A stretch of 6,506 bases of DNA from contig SKMI01000152.1 in NCBI GenBank assembly GCA_007121115.1, forward strand, positions 1-6,506, given 5' to 3'. Under the pieces are notes generated by a model. That model saw only the letters and a list, made by a program, of their open reading frames with translations. It was not told the origin of the DNA and ran no database searches. Origin of the DNA: Paracoccaceae bacterium (GTDB taxonomy: Bacteria; Pseudomonadota; Alphaproteobacteria; Rhodobacterales; Rhodobacteraceae). Position 1 is the stretch's first letter; each line of letters opens with the position of its first letter. Positions 1 to 6,386 of the stretch are shown piece after piece. Both the position numbers and the translations under genes were made by a program.

Positions 1-342
1 GACGACAAGGGCATCATCTGGCCCGAAGGCGTGACGCCGTTTCACGCCGGGATCGTGAACCTGAAACAGGGCGACGGGGCGGCCGATGCGGCGTGCGAAA
101 GCCTGTATTCCGCACTACGCGCGAAGGGCCTGGAGCCGCTTTACGATGACCGCGCCGAACGTGCGGGGGCCAAATTCGCCAGCATGGACCTGATCGGCCT
201 GCCGTGGCGAATCACGGTGGGGCCGCGCGGGCTGGCCAAGGGCGTGGTGGAGTTGACCAGCCGCCGGACGGGCGAGAGCGAGGAGGTTTCGCCCGAGGCG
301 GCGGTTGCGCGACTGTCCGAAATCTATGCCCCGCACCGCTGA
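1..342 (+). CDS. proS: Prolyl-tRNA synthetase, C-terminal fragment (5' end outside window)
   Basis: The frame is open from base 1 and ends with TGA at 340-342, giving 113 residues; the start lies upstream of the window. ProS charges tRNA-Pro with proline in the cytoplasm. The visible part is the C-terminal anticodon-binding (HGTP-anticodon) domain. Diagnostic stretches are GIIWPEGVTPFHAGIVNLK near the beginning, YDDRAERAGAKFASMDLIG in the middle, and LPWRITVGPRGLAKGVVEL followed by a short acidic tail. The frame ends soon after this domain without a further C-terminal domain, as in the short ProS form of alphaproteobacteria. I see no frameshift or gap in the part shown, in contrast to the genes downstream. 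The tRNA-Val gene follows after 73 bp with its own promoter, so co-transcription is not required. Confidence 0.93.
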   Translation, partial: DDKGIIWPEGVTPFHAGIVNLKQGDGAADAACESLYSALRAKGLEPLYDDRAERAGAKFASMDLIGLPWRITVGPRGLAKGVVELTSRRTGESEEVSPEAAVARLSEIYAPHR

Positions 343-375
343 CGACGCATGGGCCGGTTTTCGGCGCTTTGCCTC

Positions 376-404
376 TTGCACGGCACAGACAAGGCCGCTA
401 TCAC
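376..404 (+). promoter_or_regulatory. Sigma-70-type promoter of tRNA-Val
   Basis: A -35 box TTGCAC (376-381) and a -10 box TATCAC (399-404) are separated by exactly 17 bp. Transcription would start near 411, about 5 bp before the mature tRNA 5' end at 416. The sequence match and the position directly in front of the tRNA support the call; it is not experimentally shown. Confidence 0.7.
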
Positions 405-415
405 CCGCGCGGTCG

Positions 416-490
416 GGGCGATTAGCTCAGTGGTAGAGCGCTTCGTTCACATCGAAGATGTCGGCAGTTCGAATCTGTCATCGCCCACCA
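416..490 (+). tRNA. tRNA-Val (anticodon CAC)
   Basis: A full cloverleaf of 75 nt can be folded. The acceptor stem is GGGCGAT (416-422) with ATCGCCC (480-486). The D-stem is GCTC/GAGC (425-428/436-439). The anticodon stem CTTCG/CGAAG (441-445/453-457) encloses the loop TTCACAT, with anticodon CAC at 448-450. There is a 5-nt variable loop and a T-stem GGCAG/CTGTC around TTCGAAT. The discriminator is A487 and CCA is encoded at 488-490. It reads the valine codon GUG. The truncated SorC reading frame on the opposite strand overlaps bases 447-490; the tRNA is the real gene there. Confidence 0.97.
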
Positions 491-1301
491 TTATTTCAAC
501 CTTGTGCCTGGCAGCCCGTAAAGCGCGGGCACGGTCCGCACCGGTGGCGGTCGGAAGCCGGGTCTTGGCCCGCGCGATCCGGTCCAGATCAACGGACATG
601 GCGCGGCGGTTGGCCGGGTGGTCGACCTCGGCCCCCGCGGCGTCAAGGAATGTCGCCAGCACATCCCCCACCGCCCCCGCCGCGCGCAATTCCGTTTGCT
701 CGGACTCGGTCAGCAGTCGCAGCGCCACCGAGCCCTCCGCGCCTTTGGTTGCCCCCACGCTGAGCACGGCGATATCCAGCGCGGCCGCGCGTTCGAACAG
801 CGCATCCAGGCCGCACTCGGCGATCAGCGCGCTGGCCATGCGCCAGGCGAATTCCGCAGGGTCAGGGAGCGCCGGGCGCACCTGACCGCCCAGGAGCGAG
901 ATCACCTCGACCCCGTCGCGTCTAGGCGGCTGGAACGCCTCCAGCGCGGCCATCAGCGTGCGCCCCCAGCCGACGCCCACGCGCATGTCATGCTCGATCC
1001 GCGTGGACAGCCAGCGCCCGAGTGCGAGGCCCGCGGCACGGGTGCTCCCCTCGGGGCCGCCGGGGACGACGATCACCTCGTCCACGCTCAGCGCGCGTTC
1101 GATCTCCAGCGCGAGGGCAAGGCATTCGTCCGCGGGCTCATCGAGCCAGATGCGCACCTCACCCCGGCTGCGGGCTGTGTCCAGCAGCTTGTTGACCGTC
1201 GCCCGGCTGAGGCGCAGGCGGGTTGCGATCCCGGCCTGTGTCAGCCCGTGGGCGTAATAGAGCCACGCGGCGCGCAGGCGGGTGTTGCGGCTTTCGCTCA
1301 T
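447..1301 (-). CDS. SorC-family sugar-binding transcriptional regulator, truncated and probably non-functional
   Basis: The frame gives 284 residues. An N-terminal helix-turn-helix lies at about residues 14-45 (YYAHGLTQAGIATRLRLSRATVNKLL). It is followed by a SorC sugar-phosphate sensing domain with VGVGWGRTLMAALEAF, GVEVISLLGGQV, AEFAWRMASAL, LDIAVLSVGA, and GDVLATFLD...EVDHPANRRAMSV. Family members are about 310-320 residues and end in a conserved segment around a 'LVTDEATA'-like motif. Here that segment is missing: the frame breaks just after ADRARALRAAR and continues into the antisense strand of tRNA-Val, giving a spurious tail (DDRFELPTSSM). About 20 residues also seem absent between AEFAWRMASAL and GLDALFERA. 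The ATG overlaps the stop of the E2 remnant (ATGA), so it was probably translationally coupled to the dehydrogenase operon, whose inducer it would have sensed. Family assignment is firm; loss of function is inferred. Confidence 0.82.
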   Translation of the reverse strand: MSESRNTRLRAAWLYYAHGLTQAGIATRLRLSRATVNKLLDTARSRGEVRIWLDEPADECLALALEIERALSVDEVIVVPGGPEGSTRAAGLALGRWLSTRIEHDMRVGVGWGRTLMAALEAFQPPRRDGVEVISLLGGQVRPALPDPAEFAWRMASALIAECGLDALFERAAALDIAVLSVGATKGAEGSVALRLLTESEQTELRAAGAVGDVLATFLDAAGAEVDHPANRRAMSVDLDRIARAKTRLPTATGADRARALRAARHKVEIMVGDDRFELPTSSM

Positions 1302-1535
1302 GTCGAAAGCTGCGCGGTCAGTGCGGCGTTGACCTTCGCGGGGGCTTCCAGTTGCGGCAGATGCCCGGCGCGGGGGATGACCGTTTCGGGGAACGGGCCG
1401 GGGGCGGCGGGAATGATCCGGTCCTCGGCCCCGCGCAGCACCTGCACGGGCAGGCCGTCAAGGCGCGGCAGCAGCGAGGCGAGCGCCGCATCACACCCGG
1501 CGATACGCCTGCGACCGTGCGCAGCGCGTCCCGCG
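1298..1535 (-). pseudogene. C-terminal remnant of an AcoC-like E2 / alpha-beta-hydrolase
   Basis: On the minus strand, in a frame ending TGA at 1300-1298, one reads CDAALASLLPRLDGLPVQVL, then RGAEDRIIPAAPGPFPE, then IPRAGHLPQLEAPAKVNAAL. This is the end of an alpha/beta hydrolase, with the GAEDRIIP strand-loop carrying the usual acidic residue and GH as the likely catalytic histidine (GHLPQLEA). Such domains form the C-terminal half of AcoC-type dihydrolipoyl acyltransferases, which normally follow the E1 gene and begin with a lipoyl domain. The lipoyl domain and the front of the hydrolase are gone. Upstream of about 1510 the hydrolase reading (ARDALRTVA) continues in a different frame, which suggests one lost base near 1510. 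It is joined at about 1535 to the end of E1-beta. The annotation depends on reading across frames. Confidence 0.68.
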
Positions 1536-2747
1536 CGCCGGGCACGATCCAGTTCGGCGCGCCCAGCACGCGCGGCGGGGCCTTGAGCGCCCCGTGCGCG
1601 AAGCTCCCGCGCTCGCTGGCCTCGGTCATCACCAGCAGCCGTCCGGTGCGTTCCACCGAAGCGATCACCGGCGCGTAGTCGAAGGGGACCAGCGTGCCGG
1701 CGTCGATCACCTCGACCTCGATCCCCTTTCGGCCAGCTCCCCGGCCGCCGTCATGGCGGGGTAGAGTGAGGGGCCGATGGTCAGGAATGTGGCGTCGCGG
1801 CCCGGGCGCTTGACCTCCGGCACGCCGAAGGGCAGCGCAAAACCGCCCGCGGGCACGCCGTCGGGGTGGAACAATTCGCCGGTGTCATAGAGCCGCTGGC
1901 TTTCCAGCACCATCACCGGTTCGTTACTGGCCATCGCCGTGGTCATCATCCCCTTGGCGTCGCGTGGGGTGGCGGGGTAGATCACCTTCAGCCCCGGCAC
2001 ATGCGCCAGCATCGCCGACCAGTCCTGGCTGTGCTGCGCGTCGTATTTCGACCCGATGGAGAGCCGCAGCACCACCGGCAGGTGCAATTCGCCCGCCGAC
2101 ATGGCCTGCCATTTGGACATCTGGTTGAAGATCTCGTCGCCCGCGCGGCCCACGAAATCGCCATACATCAGTTCCACCAGCGCGCGCCCGCCCGACATGG
2201 CATAGCCCACGGCAGTGGCGACAATCGCGGCCTCGGAAATCGGCGCATTGAACAGCCGGTCGCGGGCGAAGACATCGGCCAGCAGACTAAAGAGCAGCGC
2301 GGTTTCGGCGGTGGCGCTGGCATCCCTGCCGTGGGCGCTGCGGCAGCCCACGTCCAGCAGCGCGCCGTCGCGGAAGCTTTCGAACCGGCGGGTGACGTCG
2401 TCGGCGGGCAGGACGTGGATCGCGGCCAGCCCCTTGGCCAGAAACTCACCATGGCTGCGGTGGCTGCCGAAGATGCGGTCATCGGCGGCCAGCGCCTGCG
2501 CCGCGCCCACCGCCGCAGCCTCCTGCCCGATGGACAGGTGCGCGGGGCCCTTGTAGGCGTGGGCCATCCCTTCATGGCTGCCGGATGATTTGAAGGCGGC
2601 GAGCATTTCCTCGAACCGGCGGATCACCAGCATGTGGCGCAGCATGGCGCGCAGGCGGTCGGCGCCAAGGCGCGTGACCTCGTCGCCGATGGGGTTGGCG
2701 TAGGCGTGCACGGGGATTTCGGGAAAGCTGAGCGTGCCGCGCGCCAT
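1535..2747 (-). pseudogene. Fused alpha/beta E1 component of a 2-oxoacid (acetoin/pyruvate-type) dehydrogenase, internally deleted and frameshifted
   Basis: Thiamine-diphosphate E1 proteins decarboxylate a 2-oxoacid or acetoin and pass the acyl group to E2. A 346-codon open frame (2747-1707) starts like E1-alpha (LRHMLVIRRFEEMLAAF, AHLSIGQEAAAVG, GSHRSHGEFLAKGLAA, ETALLFSLLADVFARD). It then switches within a few residues to E1-beta (RLFNAPISEAAIVATAVGYA, LVELMYGDFVGRAGDEIFNQ, SKYDAQHSQDW, GLKVIYPATPRDAKG). The alpha part carrying GGSMH and the GDG...NN ThDP/Mg motif, plus the start of beta, are missing, so the protein cannot bind its cofactor normally. At 1723-1726 the frame is lost (AERG|SRSR, stop 1707) where IEVEVIDAGTLVPFDYAPV continues in another frame, consistent with one missing G. 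That frame goes on to KAPPRVLGAPNWIVPGA, then joins the E2 remnant. Fused alpha-beta E1 proteins are roughly 700 residues. The start may be upstream of 2747 (see the 2781-2796 entry). Confidence 0.85.
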
Positions 2748-2780
2748 GCGGCTGGCGGGGTCGATGGGCAGTTCGCGTGG

Positions 2781-2796
2781 CAGGGTCGGCGCTCCT
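2781..2796 (-). promoter_or_regulatory. Ribosome binding site with possible CTG start for the E1 remnant
   Basis: On the minus strand, AGGAG (2796-2792) is followed after 8 nt by CTG (2783-2781), in frame with the ATG at 2747. The 12 intervening codons read LPRELPIDPASR, which looks like a genuine E1 N-terminus. The ATG at 2747 has no comparable RBS. The ancestral start therefore probably lay near here. A CTG start, or a start codon lost by mutation, are both possible. Confidence 0.45.
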
Positions 2797-2834
2797 GTGG
2801 CTGGATGGCGCGCTATTTACATTTGTCGATCTGC

Positions 2835-3815
2835 TTAGTGAATAATCAGAGCATACTCTGCACCCGCGCCGCTCTCATCCTTCAGGAACAGGCTGTTGCT
2901 GGGGGCAAAGCGCGCATGCACGGGCAACATCGCCCCGCCGCGCTGGCGGGCATCGCGACCCACGGTGCCGGGGCGGACCTCGGGCAGTATCAGCCCGTCA
3001 TGGTTGTAGCGGCGCAGTTCCGCGCGCACCCCTTCCACCAGCCGGTCAATCAGGGCGCAATGCATCACCCCGTCGATCACCGCCGCCTCCACATCCACAA
3101 TCGAAATCCCTGCCGTGATGGCACGGGCCATGACGCGCGCGGCCTCGTCCACCGAGGCCGTGACCTGTGCCTGTTCGGGGCCGTCGGCGGGCAGGGTGCC
3201 GTCGATGGCAGCCTGATAGGTCGCACCATCGCCGCCAAGTGCCGCGCGCAGCGTGTAGAGCGAGGCGGCCTCGATCAGTTGCGGCGGCACGCCCCTGGTG
3301 CGTTGTTGCAGGGGCATCGAGCCCAGCGCCCGGCGTTGCCGTGGGCGCCCACATGGATCTGCCCATCCAGCACCAGCCCGCCGCCGATGAAGGTTGCGAT
3401 GTAGAGATACAGCACCGAACGGTGCTGCCGCGCGATGCCCAGCACCATCTCGGCCAGGCAGGCGGAAGAGGCATCGTTGAGGAGCCACGTTGGCAGCCCC
3501 GTTTCGGCCGCGACGCGGGCGCGGATGTCGACGCCGCGCCAGTTTGCCAACTCCCCCGGCGGCGTTCCGATCACCGTCTCCCAGCCGTGCAGGTCCCCCG
3601 GCCCGGCGACGCCGATCCCAGCCAGCCGCACGCGCTGGCCCGCGCCCAGTGAATCGACCAGATACTGCACCGAGGTCTTGATCTGGTCGAACACCTGTTC
3701 GCGGTCGGGCCAGGGGTAGGAAAAGGTCGTGCGGTTGATCACCGTGGCGGTGAAATCGGTCATGATCGTTTCCAGCGCGCGCCGACCGATGATCACACCG
3801 ATGGAATAGGCGCCC
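2835..3815 (-). pseudogene. ROK-family transcriptional regulator, N-terminus deleted and frameshifted
   Basis: ROK repressors couple an N-terminal winged HTH (about 80 residues) to a sugar-kinase-like sensor domain. The sensor domain is recognisable from GAYSIGVIIGRRALETIM near 3815, through VRLAGIGVAGPGDL, LPTWLLNDASSACLAE, and YLYIATFIGGGLVLDGQIHV to GAHGNAG at about 3330. Here the frame breaks: the continuation ALGSMPLQ is found one base out, at a CCC run (3329-3331) where one more base would restore GNAGALGSMP. The rest (LIEAASLYTLRAAL, ISIVDVEAAVIDGVM, GTVGRDARQRGGAMLPV, SNSLFLK) ends at TAA 2835. The HTH and the start codon are absent: the sequence switches at about 3815 to a divergent binding-protein gene. 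No CxCGxxGC zinc motif is present; GSMPL stands at that place. The neighbourhood resembles frcR of frc fructose loci, suggesting control of the adjacent importer. The family is clear; the ligand is a guess. Confidence 0.82.
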
Positions 3816-4092
3816 TGGGATGCAAGCCAGGCGCAGGAAGGCGTGGAAACGCTGCTCAACGCGCGCTCGGACGTGGCGATGATCGTCCATGCCCGGGACG
3901 GGGCGACCATTGCGTCCAAGGCGGCGATGGAGAACCTCGGCCTCTCGGCGGGCGACATCAAGCTGGTGGGCTTTGACGGCGCAAGTGACGCCATCGAGGC
4001 GATGGAAGACGGTGGGTCCATGCCAACACCGCGCAGATGCTCTATGGCATGGGCTTTGACGGCATCACCATCGCCGCCCGCGCCGCGCGGGG
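3816..4092 (+). pseudogene. Periplasmic sugar-binding protein (RbsB/FrcB-like) internal fragment, frameshifted
   Basis: The plus-strand reading starts abruptly with WDASQAQEGVETLL and continues NARSDVAMIVHARDGATIAS, MENLGLSAGDIKLVGFDGAS and DAIEAMEDG. This is the C-terminal lobe of a type I periplasmic binding protein of ABC sugar importers. At 4012/4013 the frame slips: reading on one base later gives WVHANTAQMLYGMGFDGITI and AARAARG, the expected next segment, so one base appears lost (GAC GG- TGG GTC). The signal peptide, the N-terminal lobe and the last residues are all missing. At about 4091 the sequence passes into the permease. No promoter or RBS remains, since the divergent promoter region shared with the ROK gene was removed at the 3815 junction. 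The gene cannot produce a functional receptor. Family confidence is good; sugar specificity is unknown. Confidence 0.78.
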
Positions 4093-5256
4093 ATGCCTGC
4101 CTTCATCGTGACGCTGGCGGGGCTCTCGATCTGGCGCGGCGCGGGGCATCTGAGCACCGGCGCGCAGGCCACCCCGCGCCTGCCGGACCTGTTCGACTGG
4201 TTCGGCCGCGCCAACCCGCTTTCGGGCATCCGCCAGCGGTTTCAGGAGGGTGCGCTGCCCGATTTCCTGATGCCGCTGTGCGAGATGATCGACAGCCTGT
4301 GGATGGAGTATCTGCGCACCATCCAGATGAGCACCATCCTCTTCATCCTGTATTTCGTCGCCATGATCGCGCTGGTCGCGCATACCCGCTTCGGCCTATA
4401 CGTCTATGCCGTGGGTTCGAACGAGGCCGGGGCGCGGCAGGCGGGGATCAACACGCGGTTCTACAAGCTCCTGACCTATGTGATCTGCTCCATGTCCGCC
4501 GCCTTGGGGGCGCTGATGTTCCTGGGCCGCGCACCCTATGCGCGCTCGGATTACGGGATGATGTGGGAACTGGACGCCATCGCCGCGGTGGTGATCGGCG
4601 GCACCTCGCTCTTCAGCGGGCGGGGCACGCTGATCGGCAACGGGCTGACGCTGGCGCAGCTTGATACCTTCTGGCAGATGGTGGTGCTGGGGCTGATCAT
4701 CCTCATTGCCGTGGGGATCGACATCGTGCGCCAGTCCGGCAATGTGGAATCGGTGCGCCGCCTGCTGGCCTCGGTCGCGGCGGTGATGGCGTTCTTCACC
4801 TTCCTGACCCCGGGCTCGGCATTGATGGGCGCCTGGGTGCGGCTGCATGAAAACAACGTGGTGGTAGCGCTGCGCGCGGCGGGCGAGCGGCTTTCGGGCG
4901 GGCATCAGAACCGCCAGATGTCGCCCGACGAGGTGGCGGCTGCCGAGGCGACCATCGCCACGAACCTGTGGCCCGCGCTGGTGTTCCTGGGCCTGACGGT
5001 GCTATCGCTCCTGCTGATCCGCCGCGCGGGGGCGCTGTGGTCGGTGGGATTGGCGGGGCTGTATGCGGCGATGGTGGTGCCGCTGATCTCCATGGGTTAT
5101 GCGACCGCGCCGCTGCTGATCCTCGGCGCGGTGGTGCTGGTCGGCGCGGCGATCACCCCGGCGGTGTTCCAGCGCGCGCATGAACTGGGGCTTGACGAGT
5201 CGCCCGCGACCGAAGATGTCCGGCGTGAAACCGAAGCCGAGAAGGGCACCGCATGA
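4093..5256 (+). CDS. ABC sugar transporter permease (RbsC/XylH/FrcC family), N-terminally truncated, with an unusual C-terminal extension
   Basis: The frame from ATG 4093 gives 387 residues. Permease hallmarks are MPAFIVTLAGLSIWRG (1-16), a helix at about 80-97 (STILFILYFVAMIALVAH), RFGLYVYAVGSNEAGARQAG (99-118, the loop contacting the ATPase), a helix at about 126-145, ELDAIAAVVIGGTSLFSGRG (159-178), and DTFWQMVVLGLIILIAVGID (191-210). In RbsC-type proteins about 100-130 residues precede PAFIVTL; these are missing, and the ATG is probably an internal methionine left by a deletion from the binding-protein gene. About 11 residues of a helix also appear lost between GTLIG and NGLTLAQ (about 179-185). 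Residues 215-387 are not standard for the family: further hydrophobic segments at about 223-247, 292-310 and 315-358, then a charged tail. The stop overlaps the kinase start. It may still be translated but is unlikely to form a working channel. Confidence 0.8.
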   Translation: MPAFIVTLAGLSIWRGAGHLSTGAQATPRLPDLFDWFGRANPLSGIRQRFQEGALPDFLMPLCEMIDSLWMEYLRTIQMSTILFILYFVAMIALVAHTRFGLYVYAVGSNEAGARQAGINTRFYKLLTYVICSMSAALGALMFLGRAPYARSDYGMMWELDAIAAVVIGGTSLFSGRGTLIGNGLTLAQLDTFWQMVVLGLIILIAVGIDIVRQSGNVESVRRLLASVAAVMAFFTFLTPGSALMGAWVRLHENNVVVALRAAGERLSGGHQNRQMSPDEVAAAEATIATNLWPALVFLGLTVLSLLLIRRAGALWSVGLAGLYAAMVVPLISMGYATAPLLILGAVVLVGAAITPAVFQRAHELGLDESPATEDVRRETEAEKGTA

Positions 5257-6203
5257 TCCTTTGCGCGGGCGAGAACCTGATCGACATGATCCAGACCGAC
5301 ACGCCCGCGCAAGGCGTGCCCGAATTCCGCGCGCTGATCGGCGGCTCGCCCTACAACTGCGCGCGGGCGCTGGCCCGGCTGGGCGCGCCAGTGGGCTATC
5401 TGACGCCGGTCTCGACCGACCGCATGGGCGACCTGCTGGCCGCGGGGCTGAAAGGTGACGGGGTGGCGATCCTCGGCGGGCGCAGCGACCGGCCCAGTTC
5501 GCTGGCGCTGGTGGCGCTGGAGAACGGCCAGCCGCGCTATCAGTTCTACCGCGAGGGGGTGGCCGACCGCGATGTGACCGTCGAAGCGCTGGTCGCCGCG
5601 CTGCCCGCTGATGCGCAGGCGCTGCAACTGGGGTCCATCGCGCTGATCGCGGGGCCGGATGCCGACGCGCTCGTCACGCTGGCCGAGACGGCGCGCGATC
5701 GGGGCCTGTTGGTGTCGCTCGACCCCAACATCCGCCCGATCCTGGTCGGCACACACGCAGATGCCTACCGCGCGCGGCTGGAACGGTTGTTCGCCGCCAC
5801 CGACCTGATCAAGCTGAGCGACGAGGATCTGGTCTGGTGGGCGCCGGATCACGAGGTCGAAGCCGCCGCGCAGGCGCTGTTCGATGCAGCGAAGCCCGCG
5901 GTGCTGATCCTGACGCGCGGGGCGCAGGGGGCGGTGGCCTTCGGTCCCTGGGGACGGCTTGACCTGCCTGCGGCGCCGCTCGACACGCTTGTCGATACGG
6001 TGGGCGCGGGCGATACCTTCATGGCGGCGATGCTGGACGGGCTGCGCCGGGAGTCGGCGCTGACGCGGGATGCCCTCGCCACACTGTCCGCGGACCGTTT
6101 GCGCGCGCTCATGGCCCGCGCGGCGCAGGCAGCCGCGATCACCTGCAGCAGAGCGGGCTGCAACCCGCCGACACATGCCGAACTGCAGGCGCAAGGCGCA
6201 TAA
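5253..6203 (+). CDS. PfkB-family sugar kinase (fructokinase-like)
   Basis: This is the only complete protein gene between the two tRNAs: 316 residues, the normal PfkB length. It phosphorylates a sugar with ATP in the cytoplasm; fructose to fructose 6-phosphate is the likeliest reaction from the frc-like context. The N-terminal strand MILCAGENLIDMI leads into the sugar-binding signature GGSPYNCARALARLGAPVGY (30-49). DPNIRP lies at 157-162, the segment KLSDEDL at 187-193, and the C-terminal signature DTVGAGDTF at 248-256 provides the anion hole and the catalytic base Asp254. AGCNPP (301-306) closes the fold. ATG 5253 overlaps the permease TGA (ATGA), with a GAAGG-type RBS (5241-5245), so translation is coupled. 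No frameshift or gap is visible, unlike its neighbours. Ribokinase or 2-keto-3-deoxygluconate kinase activity cannot be excluded. Confidence 0.9.
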   Translation: MILCAGENLIDMIQTDTPAQGVPEFRALIGGSPYNCARALARLGAPVGYLTPVSTDRMGDLLAAGLKGDGVAILGGRSDRPSSLALVALENGQPRYQFYREGVADRDVTVEALVAALPADAQALQLGSIALIAGPDADALVTLAETARDRGLLVSLDPNIRPILVGTHADAYRARLERLFAATDLIKLSDEDLVWWAPDHEVEAAAQALFDAAKPAVLILTRGAQGAVAFGPWGRLDLPAAPLDTLVDTVGAGDTFMAAMLDGLRRESALTRDALATLSADRLRALMARAAQAAAITCSRAGCNPPTHAELQAQGA

Positions 6204-6386
6204 GGCGCAGACCGCCGGCGACACCCTTCACGGCATCCGCGCCGCATCTCTCGAAGCAGCGCAACGCCTCGCGCCGCTGCGCAACACTTCAGGCGCCCCG
6301 GAAAACCCTGCGAACCAAGCTGGCCCGAGGCACGCGCACCGCCGCCAGCCCATGCCAACTGGATGCCCTGAGGTTTGTTGAGATTT
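6204..6386. other. Intergenic region between convergent kinase and tRNA-Asn genes
   Basis: No supported gene is seen on either strand. A 6-bp inverted repeat GCAGCG/CGCTGC (6256-6261/6275-6280) with a 13-nt loop is present, but no T-run follows it on either side, so it is not called a terminator. The stretch follows the coding end of the kinase and may contain decayed coding sequence that I cannot identify. Confidence 0.5.

Noticed and set aside
353..366. Short hairpin (GCCG/CGGC) after proS as a terminator
   Set aside because: The stem is only 4 bp with no T-tract following.
463..490. tRNA-Val 3' end as an attachment site with a second copy in the window
   Set aside because: No repeat of the T-arm/acceptor sequence was found elsewhere in the window and there is no integrase gene.
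618..1586. Long plus-strand open frame opposite the SorC and E2 region
   Set aside because: It is rich in Arg, His, Gln and Pro, has no family resemblance, and is fully explained as the antisense of recognisable minus-strand genes in GC-rich DNA.
1866..2588. 240-codon plus-strand open frame
   Set aside because: It lies entirely antisense to clear E1 coding sequence and has low-complexity composition typical of a shadow frame.
3843..4021. N-terminal part of the minus-strand frame that contains the ROK fragment
   Set aside because: Upstream of about 3815 the translation has no ROK/HTH character and is the antisense of the sugar-binding protein fragment; it is not a regulator N-terminus.
5097..6224. 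375-codon minus-strand open frame
   Set aside because: It is longer than the kinase but has Arg/Gln/His-rich, motif-free translation and covers the intact PfkB gene with its conserved signatures on the other strand.
6256..6280. Inverted repeat after the kinase as a rho-independent terminator
   Set aside because: The stem is only 6 bp with a 13-nt loop and no T-run on either strand.
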